From Bacillota bacterium (GTDB lineage: Bacteria > Bacillota > Clostridia > Oscillospirales > Oscillospiraceae): DNA of 8,510 nt. This document shows positions 1-5,921 of the stretch, piece after piece. A program made the translations under genes and the position numbers. The notes beneath the pieces were generated by a model that made no database searches, was not told the DNA's origin, and saw only the letters and a program-made list of their open reading frames with translations. Every line of letters starts with the position of its first letter. Position 1 is the first letter of the stretch. The stretch spans positions 1 through 8,510 of the forward strand of contig JAJUHD010000113.1 in NCBI GenBank assembly GCA_029268085.1, read 5' to 3'.

Positions 1-286
1 CCCCGCAGCCGGAATCAAGTACCCAGGAGCTTTCGTAAGTCAGCTCTGCCGCAAGCCCGGCAAGCGTTCTTCGGAGCGGTTCGTAATACCCTCCGGAAAG
101 GAAGCGGTTTCGTGCCCGCACCATATTCTTGTCGTCGCCCGGGAGCTTTGAGTGCTTTTTGTTCGCAGGGAGCAGGTGAACGTAACCCTCGGATGCGATG
201 TCATAGCCGTGTCCCGCAGGGCAGGCATAGCTTTTTTCTCCTCTCTCGAGTCTTCCGCCGCATATCGGGCATATAAAAAGGCTCAT
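1..286 (-). CDS. RlmA-type 23S rRNA (guanine-N1) methyltransferase, N-terminal part (cut by window edge)
   Basis: The 95 visible residues begin MSLFICPICGGRLEREEKSY. Residues C6, C9, C22 and H26 form the CxxC...CxxxH zinc-binding head that RlmA-family enzymes use for rRNA recognition. The conserved stretch EGYVHLLPANKKHSKLPGDD and the NRFLSGGYYEPLR segment follow, as in E. coli RlmA/RrmA. The last visible residues, VLDSGCG, are SAM-binding motif I, so most of the Rossmann methyltransferase domain lies to the left of the window. Family members methylate N1 of G745 or G748 in 23S rRNA helix 35; which base is used here cannot be read from this part. The ATG at 286-284 overlaps the TGA of the upstream radical SAM gene (ATGA), so the two are almost certainly co-transcribed and translationally coupled. 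An AAGGAG sequence lies a few bases before the ATG, inside the upstream gene. No ordinary ORF list starting only from complete ORFs would show this gene. Confidence 0.88.
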   Translation of the reverse strand, partial: MSLFICPICGGRLERGEKSYACPAGHGYDIASEGYVHLLPANKKHSKLPGDDKNMVRARNRFLSGGYYEPLRRTLAGLAAELTYESSWVLDSGCG

Positions 287-1227
287 ACGGGAGTCTCCTT
301 TCCGAACAGTCTGCCCTGCCAAGTGTTTCTTTCCGCCATAAGCTTGTCTATTGTTCCGAGGACTCGGAGCTTGTCGCGGCTCCAGAGAGGCGCAACGAGC
401 GTTCTCCTGTCGCCGTCGCCCGTAAGGCGTTCAATTGTCGTCTCCGGCGGAAGCACCTCGAGCTGGCGTACGACAGTATTCGTGTATGATTCGAGGCTCA
501 TCGGGATATATTGTCCGCGCTTGAGCATATCATGCAGGCATGTTCCGTTTATAACGTGCAGAAGATGGATTTTCACGCCGTCGGGGCGCATTTTGCCGAG
601 AACTCGCGCAGTCTCGGTCATCATGTCTTCCGTTTCGTCCGGCAGCCCGTTGATTATGTGTACCGTGACCCTGATCCCTCGGCTTTTAAGAGCCGAATAG
701 CCCTGCCTGAAGTCTGCTAAGCTGTGGCAGCGGTTAATTTTTGCCGCAGTTTCGTCGAACGCAGTCTGAAGCCCAAGCTCAACGGTAAGATTAGTCCGGA
801 AATTCAGCTCGGCGAGATAATCGAGCACGTCGGGGGAAAGACAGTCCGCGCGCGTCGCAACGGCAAGGCCGCAGACGCCCTCGTGCGAAAGCGTAGTTTC
901 GAACATTTTTTGCAGGACGGCTAGCGGCGCATAGGTATTCGAATGCGCCTGAAAATAGGCGACAGCCTTGGCATCGGGAACCTTTTTTCGTATTCGGATG
1001 AGCTCGTCGGCTAGCTGTTTATTAATCGGAACGGCTGGAGAGGCGGTAAAATATCCGCTGCCGCCGTCACAGTAGATGCAGCCTCCCGTGCCCTTCGTGC
1101 CATCGATGTTCGGGCAGCTAAGCCCCGCGTCGATAACAGCCTTATAGACCTTTAAGCCCCGCCTGCTGTTCTCATAGGCAAGGCTTTTATATCGCTTGTT
1201 GTCATTCGAATAAGGGAACGGGTTCAT
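283..1227 (-). CDS. TIGR01212 radical SAM protein (YhcC/YtqA family)
   Basis: This 314-residue protein has the usual length for the family. The Fe-S motif is the family's atypical spacing, C38-x11-C50-x2-C53, within SCPNIDGTKGTGGCIYC, rather than the standard CxxxCxxC. Further family signatures are YFQAHSNTYAP (91-101), ATRADCL (124-130), VELGLQT (149-155), the INR.H motif (164-168) and the HIINGLPDE stretch. It should bind a [4Fe-4S] cluster and S-adenosylmethionine in the cytoplasm. From memory, B. subtilis YtqA of this family has been proposed (as MnmL) to act in formation of the mnm5(s2)U wobble modification of tRNA; transfer of that role here is inference. The ATG at 1227 is preceded by GGAAAGG about 7 bases upstream, and a TATAAT box lies just beyond. 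It is the first gene of a minus-strand operon with the overlapping RlmA-type gene, suggesting an RNA-modification unit. Confidence 0.92.
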   Translation of the reverse strand: MNPFPYSNDNKRYKSLAYENSRRGLKVYKAVIDAGLSCPNIDGTKGTGGCIYCDGGSGYFTASPAVPINKQLADELIRIRKKVPDAKAVAYFQAHSNTYAPLAVLQKMFETTLSHEGVCGLAVATRADCLSPDVLDYLAELNFRTNLTVELGLQTAFDETAAKINRCHSLADFRQGYSALKSRGIRVTVHIINGLPDETEDMMTETARVLGKMRPDGVKIHLLHVINGTCLHDMLKRGQYIPMSLESYTNTVVRQLEVLPPETTIERLTGDGDRRTLVAPLWSRDKLRVLGTIDKLMAERNTWQGRLFGKETPV

Positions 1228-1253
1228 ATGTACGCCTTTCCGTATTTTTTCTT

Positions 1254-1282
1254 ATTATAACACACTCACATTATTTTCGAAA
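1254..1282 (-). promoter_or_regulatory. Probable sigma-A promoter for the radical SAM/RlmA operon
   Basis: A perfect TATAAT on the minus strand occupies 1259-1254. A weak -35 match, TTTCGA, lies 17 bases upstream at 1282-1277 (3 of 6 consensus bases). The predicted transcript would start near 1247, leaving a leader of about 20 bases before the ATG at 1227. The -10 is convincing; the -35 is not. Confidence 0.55.
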
Positions 1283-1283
1283 C

Positions 1284-1312
1284 TTGCATCGCAGATCTTG
1301 TTGTGCTATCCT
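1284..1312 (+). promoter_or_regulatory. Possible promoter for the prolyl-tRNA editing gene
   Basis: TTGCAT (1284-1289) and TATCCT (1307-1312) are separated by exactly 17 bases, giving three and four matches to the sigma-A consensus. It lies back to back with the minus-strand promoter at 1254-1282, so the roughly 120-base gap works as a compact divergent promoter region. Predicted initiation near 1319 gives a leader of about 30 bases before the ATG at 1350. Confidence 0.4.
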
Positions 1313-1349
1313 TATTAAAACAATTCAGGCCGAGGAGAAAAAGAGAAAA

Positions 1350-1883
1350 ATGGACGTTGAAACCGGCAGACCCAAAAGCGTTGAGGGGCGTATCCCGCAG
1401 GAAATACGCAGCTACGACCTTTTGGACAGTCTGCAAATCGAATATACCCGCGTGGACCATGAAGCCGCGGAGACAATGGAGGTCTGCCTCGAGCGTGCGG
1501 AGGTTCTGGGAACCCGCATATGCAAAAATCTCTTTTTGTGCAACAGGCAGGAGACCGTTTTCTATCTTCTTTTAATGCCGGCGGACAAGCAGTTTCGCAC
1601 ATCTGTTGTTTCAGCACAGCTCGGCGTCGCCCGCCTGCACTTTGCCGACGAGAATCATATGATGAAGTTTCTTGAGATCCGCCCCGGAAGCGTGAGTGTG
1701 ATGGGGCTGATGAACGACAGGGATCACAATGTGCGGCTTCTCGTTGACAGGGACATTCTCAAGCAGGAATATTTCGCCTGCCATCCGTGCATAAATACGA
1801 GCAGCCTTAAGTTCAAAACATCGGAGCTTTTCGAAAAGCTGCTGCCCGCTATGGGGCATGAGCCGACATTCGTAGATCTGTAA
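1350..1883 (+). CDS. Free-standing prolyl-tRNA editing domain protein (ProXp-ala/PrdX, YbaK superfamily)
   Basis: The 177-residue protein is a single YbaK/aminoacyl-tRNA deacylase domain of the subfamily usually annotated as prolyl-tRNA synthetase-associated. These cytoplasmic enzymes hydrolyse mischarged Ala-tRNA(Pro), or a related mischarged tRNA. Visible landmarks are YTRVDHEAAETME (32-44), the conserved K59-N60 in CKNLFL, PADKQFRTS (77-85), RPGSVSVMGL (111-120) and the CHPC motif with H145, followed by N149-T150. The Lys-Asn pair and the later His match residues I recall as important in Caulobacter ProXp-ala. I chose the ATG at 1350 because GAGGAG sits at 1332-1337 (12-base gap, slightly long); an in-frame TTG at 1284 would overlap the probable promoter and add 22 residues unlike the family. 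The next gene follows after 28 bases and is probably in the same operon. Confidence 0.88.
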   Translation: MDVETGRPKSVEGRIPQEIRSYDLLDSLQIEYTRVDHEAAETMEVCLERAEVLGTRICKNLFLCNRQETVFYLLLMPADKQFRTSVVSAQLGVARLHFADENHMMKFLEIRPGSVSVMGLMNDRDHNVRLLVDRDILKQEYFACHPCINTSSLKFKTSELFEKLLPAMGHEPTFVDL

Positions 1884-1895
1884 GACCCAAGCCGT

Positions 1896-1905
1896 AAAAG
1901 GAGGG
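1896..1905 (+). promoter_or_regulatory. Strong ribosome binding site of the membrane-anchored hypothetical gene
   Basis: AAAAGGAGGG ends six bases before the ATG at 1912. It is a near-perfect Shine-Dalgarno sequence located in the 28-base gap after the editing gene. It fixes the start and supports real translation of an otherwise unrecognised protein. Confidence 0.7.
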
Positions 1906-1911
1906 TATATT

Positions 1912-2745
1912 ATGAATAAAAAGAAAAAACGCCGGCTGATCGTTTTGGCCAGCGTTTTTCTGCTTATCGCCGCTTTCGCGGCAAGTCCTCTTTTCCCATA
2001 TGTCCGCAGTCTCGCCGTAATGTCGGTTTACAGCTCCCGATGCGCGAAAGGCAGCATCATGCAGGAGGAAAGCTTCAGTCTTGAAATACCTTCCGGCGAG
2101 GGCTGGTACCCTTTCGCTATGACCTATACAGCGGACGAAGATTTTTCTGAATATATCGGCTTGCCGGATACGAAGCTCACGATACTCTATAATTTCCCCG
2201 CATTCTCGCTTAAGGACGGCTGCAGCAGGCTTTATGACGAGACCTCGCCCTATTACAGCAGCTTCTACGGTGCTTATCTCGTGCAGCGGGCAGACGGGGA
2301 GCCCTTCGGCTTCTCGAAGGATATTCATGATCCCGACGAAAAGGCCGTCGCGGATATCGCAGAGTTCGACTTATTTACTCTCGTTCTGGGCGACTTCGGT
2401 CTGACTTCGGACAAAAGGATTTTCGGCTACTCGCTGACCGACTGTCAGAAAAACCAGTTCTTCGTCGGTTATGATGGCTGGACTCGCATTTCATCAGATA
2501 TTACAGTCAACGGCGTAAACCATGAAAAGAGAGGCTTTTGTACGTCATATATTCAGTACGGAGCGCCGAGCTTTCCGGTTTCTTCAGACTTTGCGCCCGT
2601 GAAGATGAAAAGCATCGTTTACGCAAAGTATATTCCCGAATGGAATACGGCAGTGTTCTTCTATGTAATGTCACCCTCTGATAATATCTGTAAGATCTGT
2701 GTTCGGGATATCCTGTCGAAAAGCACGCTCTCGGACAGGAAATAA
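1912..2745 (+). CDS. Hypothetical protein with N-terminal membrane anchor, extracytoplasmic
   Basis: I do not recognise a family for this 277-residue protein. The N-terminus MNKKKKRRL is strongly basic and is followed by a hydrophobic segment at about residues 9-28, so it is either a single membrane anchor or an uncleaved signal peptide with the rest outside the cell. There is no lipobox cysteine and no clear AxA cleavage site, which favours an anchor. The remaining part is rich in aromatic residues and aspartate, with six scattered cysteines (C44, C104, C178, C210, C260, C263), and has a mixed, probably beta-rich look. No catalytic motif is visible. The start is supported by an excellent ribosome binding site. 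It follows the editing gene by 28 bases and ends five bases before a strong terminator, so it is the last gene of that small operon; nothing in the sequence ties its job to tRNA editing. Confidence 0.75.
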   Translation: MNKKKKRRLIVLASVFLLIAAFAASPLFPYVRSLAVMSVYSSRCAKGSIMQEESFSLEIPSGEGWYPFAMTYTADEDFSEYIGLPDTKLTILYNFPAFSLKDGCSRLYDETSPYYSSFYGAYLVQRADGEPFGFSKDIHDPDEKAVADIAEFDLFTLVLGDFGLTSDKRIFGYSLTDCQKNQFFVGYDGWTRISSDITVNGVNHEKRGFCTSYIQYGAPSFPVSSDFAPVKMKSIVYAKYIPEWNTAVFFYVMSPSDNICKICVRDILSKSTLSDRK

Positions 2746-2749
2746 ATAT

Positions 2750-2780
2750 AAAAACCGTCGGTGAAGATCCGGCGGTTTTT
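2750..2780. terminator. Bidirectional intrinsic terminator between convergent genes
   Basis: A 12-bp stem (2750-2761 with 2769-2780, one G-T wobble) closes a 7-base loop. The A-rich left arm and T-rich right arm mean each strand ends the hairpin with a run of five T residues, so it can serve both the rightward hypothetical gene (stop at 2745) and the leftward SLH gene (stop at 2787). Confidence 0.85.
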
Positions 2781-2786
2781 ATGCTC

Positions 2787-4202
2787 TTATCCATGAACCA
2801 ACGTTTCAATATCAAAGGTTCGCGGGTCTTCACAGGTTTTGAGGTAGCTGTCTGTAACCCAGAACCATTTCTCGTCACAGTAATTCGGCTGATCGGGAAC
2901 GGGATCCGCCCAGGTCACGTCGATATTATAATAAGTTCCGCCCGAGTATATCCTGCTCCATGCGTGTCCCTCGCCGTCAACATACCCTGTCATGCTTTCC
3001 ATCTTTACTCCGGCAAGGTTGCATATATAGTTGTACATCGCGGTGTAGCCCATGCATACGGCGGTTCCGCGGACCGCGGCATCATATCCGGTGTAGTATG
3101 TATAGCTCTCGTCATACTTTGTGTGATATGCCGTATAGATATAGAGGACATGCGCCTTTTCCTTGTCCGTCATGCTCTTTTTGAGCTGGCCGGTCTCGTA
3201 CAGAGAAGTGACTATTTTGGCGCAGGTGCTGTTGAACGCCCCGATCTGACTCTTAATCTGGCTCTGTGTCAGGCCGTCGGAGTTGGAAAGATTGAGCGTG
3301 AATTCTATATCCGAGCAGTTTGTTCCTTCCTTTAAATATGTCACGCCATACGAGCACTGGCTGAGAAAGGACGCGTATTCCAGATAATCGAACATTGCGT
3401 AATAATACGCGGTCTCGATATCGTCCATTATTTTGTTAAGCTGCGCCTCCGTGCAGGTGAAATCCGCAGTAAAAGTATCCTCAAAGACGGCATTGACGAG
3501 CATATAATCCCAAGCCTTAACATAATCGTTAAATGAATCGAAGGACGTCGGTTTTGAAACCTTGTAGTGACTCAGGTCGACCGCGAACGTCTCCGCCCAG
3601 TCCGGCCTTGGGATTTTAGTGCTCAGCCGGTAGAGCATGATGCAGGTGTCGCAGCGCTTGACGTTCTGCTCGCCGCCAAAGGAAACCGTGCCGTCTCCGT
3701 TCGGGATACCCTTGATTATGCCGTAACCGTAGAGCAGGCCGGCCGCCTCAGAGTCGGTATCCGAAAAGACTTTGGAGCTTGCGCCCGCCTCAAGCTTGTA
3801 TACGGCGACTATATATTCACAGAGCTGTTCCCTTGTTGCGTTGGCGTTCGGGTCGGTTTTCGGCGAGACAATATTTTTATCCTTCGCCCATGCCCACACG
3901 TCCGAATACCATGGGCTGTTTTTTCCCGAATACCCCGCATAGCCGACGCCTGCGGTCGAACACACGAGCTTTAGGGCCTCGGCATTCTTTACGGGATTTT
4001 TAGGAAGAAAGGTACCGTCTCCGTAGCCGTTTATCACGCCCTGCGAGTACATCGCGGTGACTTCGGTGTAATAGTAGTCGTTCTGCGAGATGTCGCTGAA
4101 GGAGCCGGCAGCCTCCGCCGCTGTCAGCGGGGCAAAGCTCAGAACGAGCGTTATTGCGAGAATAGTGCAGAGAAATTTTGCCGTGGTTCCGCCTTTTTTC
4201 AT
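2787..4202 (-). CDS. Secreted SLH-domain protein with C-terminal transglutaminase-like (cysteine protease fold) domain
   Basis: The 471-residue protein starts MKKGGTTAKF and has a classical signal peptide: basic n-region, hydrophobic core to about residue 26, and probable cleavage after TAAEA (A31). Three S-layer homology repeats follow at roughly 35-80, 93-136 and 144-193. Their TRAE-like positions read KNAE, TREQ and KRCD, so wall-polysaccharide binding may be weak. After a linker and a mostly helical region (about 220-350) comes a transglutaminase-like domain with a plausible triad: C383 in GTAVCMGYT, H413 in EGHAWSRI and D428 in NIDVTWADP. Proteins of this build are exported and held at the cell wall; the domain may cleave or cross-link peptide bonds, but the substrate is unknown. 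I chose the ATG at 4202 because AGGAGG lies six bases upstream and the signal peptide then begins at residue 1. Reading on to an ATG at 4379 would add 59 unlikely residues across the promoter. It appears to be monocistronic. Confidence 0.9.
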   Translation of the reverse strand: MKKGGTTAKFLCTILAITLVLSFAPLTAAEAAGSFSDISQNDYYYTEVTAMYSQGVINGYGDGTFLPKNPVKNAEALKLVCSTAGVGYAGYSGKNSPWYSDVWAWAKDKNIVSPKTDPNANATREQLCEYIVAVYKLEAGASSKVFSDTDSEAAGLLYGYGIIKGIPNGDGTVSFGGEQNVKRCDTCIMLYRLSTKIPRPDWAETFAVDLSHYKVSKPTSFDSFNDYVKAWDYMLVNAVFEDTFTADFTCTEAQLNKIMDDIETAYYYAMFDYLEYASFLSQCSYGVTYLKEGTNCSDIEFTLNLSNSDGLTQSQIKSQIGAFNSTCAKIVTSLYETGQLKKSMTDKEKAHVLYIYTAYHTKYDESYTYYTGYDAAVRGTAVCMGYTAMYNYICNLAGVKMESMTGYVDGEGHAWSRIYSGGTYYNIDVTWADPVPDQPNYCDEKWFWVTDSYLKTCEDPRTFDIETLVHG

Positions 4203-4208
4203 TAATAG

Positions 4209-4214
4209 CCTCCT
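4209..4214 (-). promoter_or_regulatory. Ribosome binding site that fixes the SLH gene start
   Basis: A perfect AGGAGG on the minus strand lies six bases before the ATG at 4202. It decides against the longer reading frame that starts at 4379. Confidence 0.8.
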
Positions 4215-4254
4215 GTCCGCTTTTGCGGTGCCCCTTCCCTTGTCTCTCTTGTCT

Positions 4255-4283
4255 ATTATAAGGTGAGGGCACCGACCGTTCCA
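4255..4283 (-). promoter_or_regulatory. Probable promoter of the SLH/transglutaminase gene
   Basis: A perfect TATAAT on the minus strand occupies 4260-4255. A poor -35 candidate, TGGAAC (4283-4278), sits 17 bases upstream with three matches. Predicted initiation near 4248 gives a leader of about 45 bases containing the AGGAGG site. Confidence 0.5.
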
Positions 4284-4427
4284 GCTTTTTTCGTCGCCGC
4301 TCCGGATATCGGCAGATTTTTTGTGGCCGGAATTTGCCTCTTTAACCCAATGAAGCAGCAATATTATGTAAAAATTCACTGTTTTTTCAAAATTTGATGA
4401 AATTGGGCTTTCTCTATCGAATAACCG

Positions 4428-4438
4428 TGCTATATAAT
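4428..4438 (+). promoter_or_regulatory. Probable extended -10 promoter of the membrane protein/M20 operon
   Basis: TGCTATATAAT at 4428-4438 contains a perfect TATAAT (4433-4438); an overlapping TATATA at 4431 is preceded by TGC, an extended -10 element. No good -35 is seen at 16-18 bases. The sequence upstream to about 4360 is A/T rich. Initiation near 4445 would give a leader of roughly 33 bases before the TTG at 4478. Confidence 0.5.
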
Positions 4439-4462
4439 TTATGGTAGTTTTCCGGAAAAATG

Positions 4463-4472
4463 AAAGGGGTGA
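4463..4472 (+). promoter_or_regulatory. Ribosome binding site favouring a TTG start for the DUF5058-like gene
   Basis: AAAGGGGTGA resembles the full anti-Shine-Dalgarno complement AAAGGAGGTGA with one base missing. It ends five bases before the in-frame TTG at 4478. The alternative ATG at 4460 overlaps the left end of this element and has only a weak GGA in front of it. Confidence 0.55.
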
Positions 4473-4477
4473 CCGAT

Positions 4478-5224
4478 TTGGCTCATGAATTCAACGTCAA
4501 CAGCCCATTCCTTTTTGCCATTGTGGCAATCATTTTAATGCTGATTATGGCGCAGGCGCTTTTCTTCCTGATACGCGCGTGGCGTCAGGCAAAAAAGCTG
4601 GGTATAGACAGCTCCAAGCTCTGGAGCGTAGTCAAATCCAGCGCGGTTTTTACTATAGTCCCGGCTGTCTCGATCCTGATCGGCGTCATAGCGCTTTCAA
4701 AAAAATTGGGTCTTCCGCTTCCGTGGCTTCGTCTCTCGGTTATCGGTGCGCTTACCTATGAAACCGCTGCGGCGTCAGCCGCCGCAAGCGCGGTCGGTAC
4801 GAGCATCGGCGATACTTCCGCCTTATTGACAGCAAGCCAGTATGCGGCCATAGCGTGGGTCATGACGCTCGGTATCATGGCCAGCGTCATACTTCCTCCC
4901 ATCATCTGCCGCAGGCTCCTGAGCGGCGTTGATAAGCTGGAAAAGCGTGACAAACGCTGGGGAGAGATCATGATGTCCGCCCTGTTTATGGGGATGATTT
5001 CCGCCTTCCTCGGTATGATTTTCGGCAAGGTAGGCGCAGGACTCACGGGCTGGATACCTGTTTTCGTGATGCTTGCGTCAATGGTGCTTATGCTTATCTG
5101 CGCAGTACTGATAAAAAAATTGAAAATAAAATGGATCGAGGACTACGCCCTTCCGATATCCATGATCGGTGCAATGGCTCTCGCGGTGCCGATTACGAAC
5201 GCCGTGAACGCGTATATTGCATGA
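4478..5224 (+). CDS. DUF5058-like multi-span membrane protein, putative transporter subunit
   Basis: With the TTG start the protein has 248 residues and about seven hydrophobic segments: roughly 11-33, 54-74, 84-107, 121-143, 164-183, 191-212 and 224-245. The N-terminal NSPFLF stretch, the WLRLSVIGALTYETAAAS region (83-100) and the overall size resemble proteins annotated as DUF5058; that assignment is from memory. The function of the family is not established. The Ala/Ser/Gly-rich helix with Y94-E95 could line a substrate path. It is the first gene of a three-gene run: the next start follows the stop after 11 bases, and an M20 hydrolase comes third, which argues for uptake or export of a compound that the hydrolase processes. 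The ATG at 4460 (254 residues) remains possible and would add only six residues. Confidence 0.8.
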   Translation: MAHEFNVNSPFLFAIVAIILMLIMAQALFFLIRAWRQAKKLGIDSSKLWSVVKSSAVFTIVPAVSILIGVIALSKKLGLPLPWLRLSVIGALTYETAAASAAASAVGTSIGDTSALLTASQYAAIAWVMTLGIMASVILPPIICRRLLSGVDKLEKRDKRWGEIMMSALFMGMISAFLGMIFGKVGAGLTGWIPVFVMLASMVLMLICAVLIKKLKIKWIEDYALPISMIGAMALAVPITNAVNAYIA

Positions 5225-5235
5225 GGAGGCTATCC

Positions 5236-5904
5236 ATGAAAATACGAAATATGAGCTACGATGACGGAACCCATTTCTGGGGACGTATATGGATGTGGAG
5301 CATGGGAGTAATACTTCTTATGTTCCCGACCGCCGCCTGCCTTTACTTCAACGCATGGCCCGAGGCAAATGGCTTTCTTAAAGGGCTTCTCGCTATCGCG
5401 CCCATGTTCTGGGCCGTAGGAACGATAGAGGTTCTGACTTATGCCCCGATGCTGGGGGCAGGGGGTACTTATCTGGGCTTTATAACCGGAAACCTTACCA
5501 ACCTGAAGGTCCCTTGCGCGATTACGGCGATGAACAAGGCCGGCGCAAAGCCCGGTACGCCGGAGGGCGAGGTTGTCAGTACGATTTCCATAGCGGTTTC
5601 CAGCATAGTCACTACTCTCGTCATTTTCTTCGGCGTACTGCTGATTGTTCCCCTGACGCCGGTTCTGGACAGCCCTGTGCTTAAGCCCGCCTTTGATCAG
5701 ATACTTCCCGCCCTGTTCGGCGGACTCGGCGTCGCGCTCATTAGTCAAAACTTAAAGGTTGCTATCGCTCCTGTAATCTCAATGTTGGTTCTTTTCCTAT
5801 GCGTGCCTTCGCTTGCCGACAGCGGAGCGATATTCGTTCCGGTAGCCGCCGCGATCGCCATTGCCGCCGCTCGTCTGATGTATAAAAAGGGCTGGCTTAA
5901 ATAG
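5236..5904 (+). CDS. Multi-span membrane protein, partner of the DUF5058-like protein
   Basis: The 222-residue protein has about five to six hydrophobic segments (roughly 18-38, 48-73, 113-140, 155-170, 173-193 and 196-214). A conserved-looking Gly/Thr/Asn-rich stretch, LGAGGTYLGFITGNLTNLKV (73-92), falls between the second and third segments and resembles a re-entrant or substrate-contact loop. The ATG at 5236 has AGGAGG six bases upstream, overlapping the stop of the preceding gene, so translation is probably coupled. I know this protein type only as a neighbour of DUF5058-like genes and cannot name a characterised family. Both proteins carry an LTY tripeptide in a central helix (GALTYET here upstream, EVLTYAP in this one), which may be a faint sign of common ancestry or chance. 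The likely role is second subunit of a heteromeric transporter; this is inference. Confidence 0.78.
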   Translation: MKIRNMSYDDGTHFWGRIWMWSMGVILLMFPTAACLYFNAWPEANGFLKGLLAIAPMFWAVGTIEVLTYAPMLGAGGTYLGFITGNLTNLKVPCAITAMNKAGAKPGTPEGEVVSTISIAVSSIVTTLVIFFGVLLIVPLTPVLDSPVLKPAFDQILPALFGGLGVALISQNLKVAIAPVISMLVLFLCVPSLADSGAIFVPVAAAIAIAAARLMYKKGWLK

Positions 5905-5921
5905 CAGAAAGGGATGTTCTA

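Noticed and set aside
152..924. Rightward open frames antisense to the radical SAM and RlmA-type genes
   Set aside because: The minus-strand frames here have unmistakable family motifs; the rightward ones show none.
1284..1349. TTG start adding 22 residues to the editing protein
   Set aside because: The TTG coincides with the likely -35 element and has no ribosome binding site; the ATG at 1350 is preceded by GAGGAG.
4217..4228. Small hairpin CCGC-TTTT-GCGG in the SLH gene leader
   Set aside because: Only four base pairs, no wider structure and no link to a known regulatory RNA; likely chance.
4203..4379. N-terminal extension of the SLH protein to an upstream ATG
   Set aside because: The extension crosses the probable promoter, lacks a ribosome binding site and would bury the signal peptide at residue 60. 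The ATG at 4202 has a perfect AGGAGG.
5131..5235. Longer N-terminus for the second membrane protein
   Set aside because: It would overlap the preceding gene by about 90 bases; the ATG at 5236 has AGGAGG at ideal spacing.
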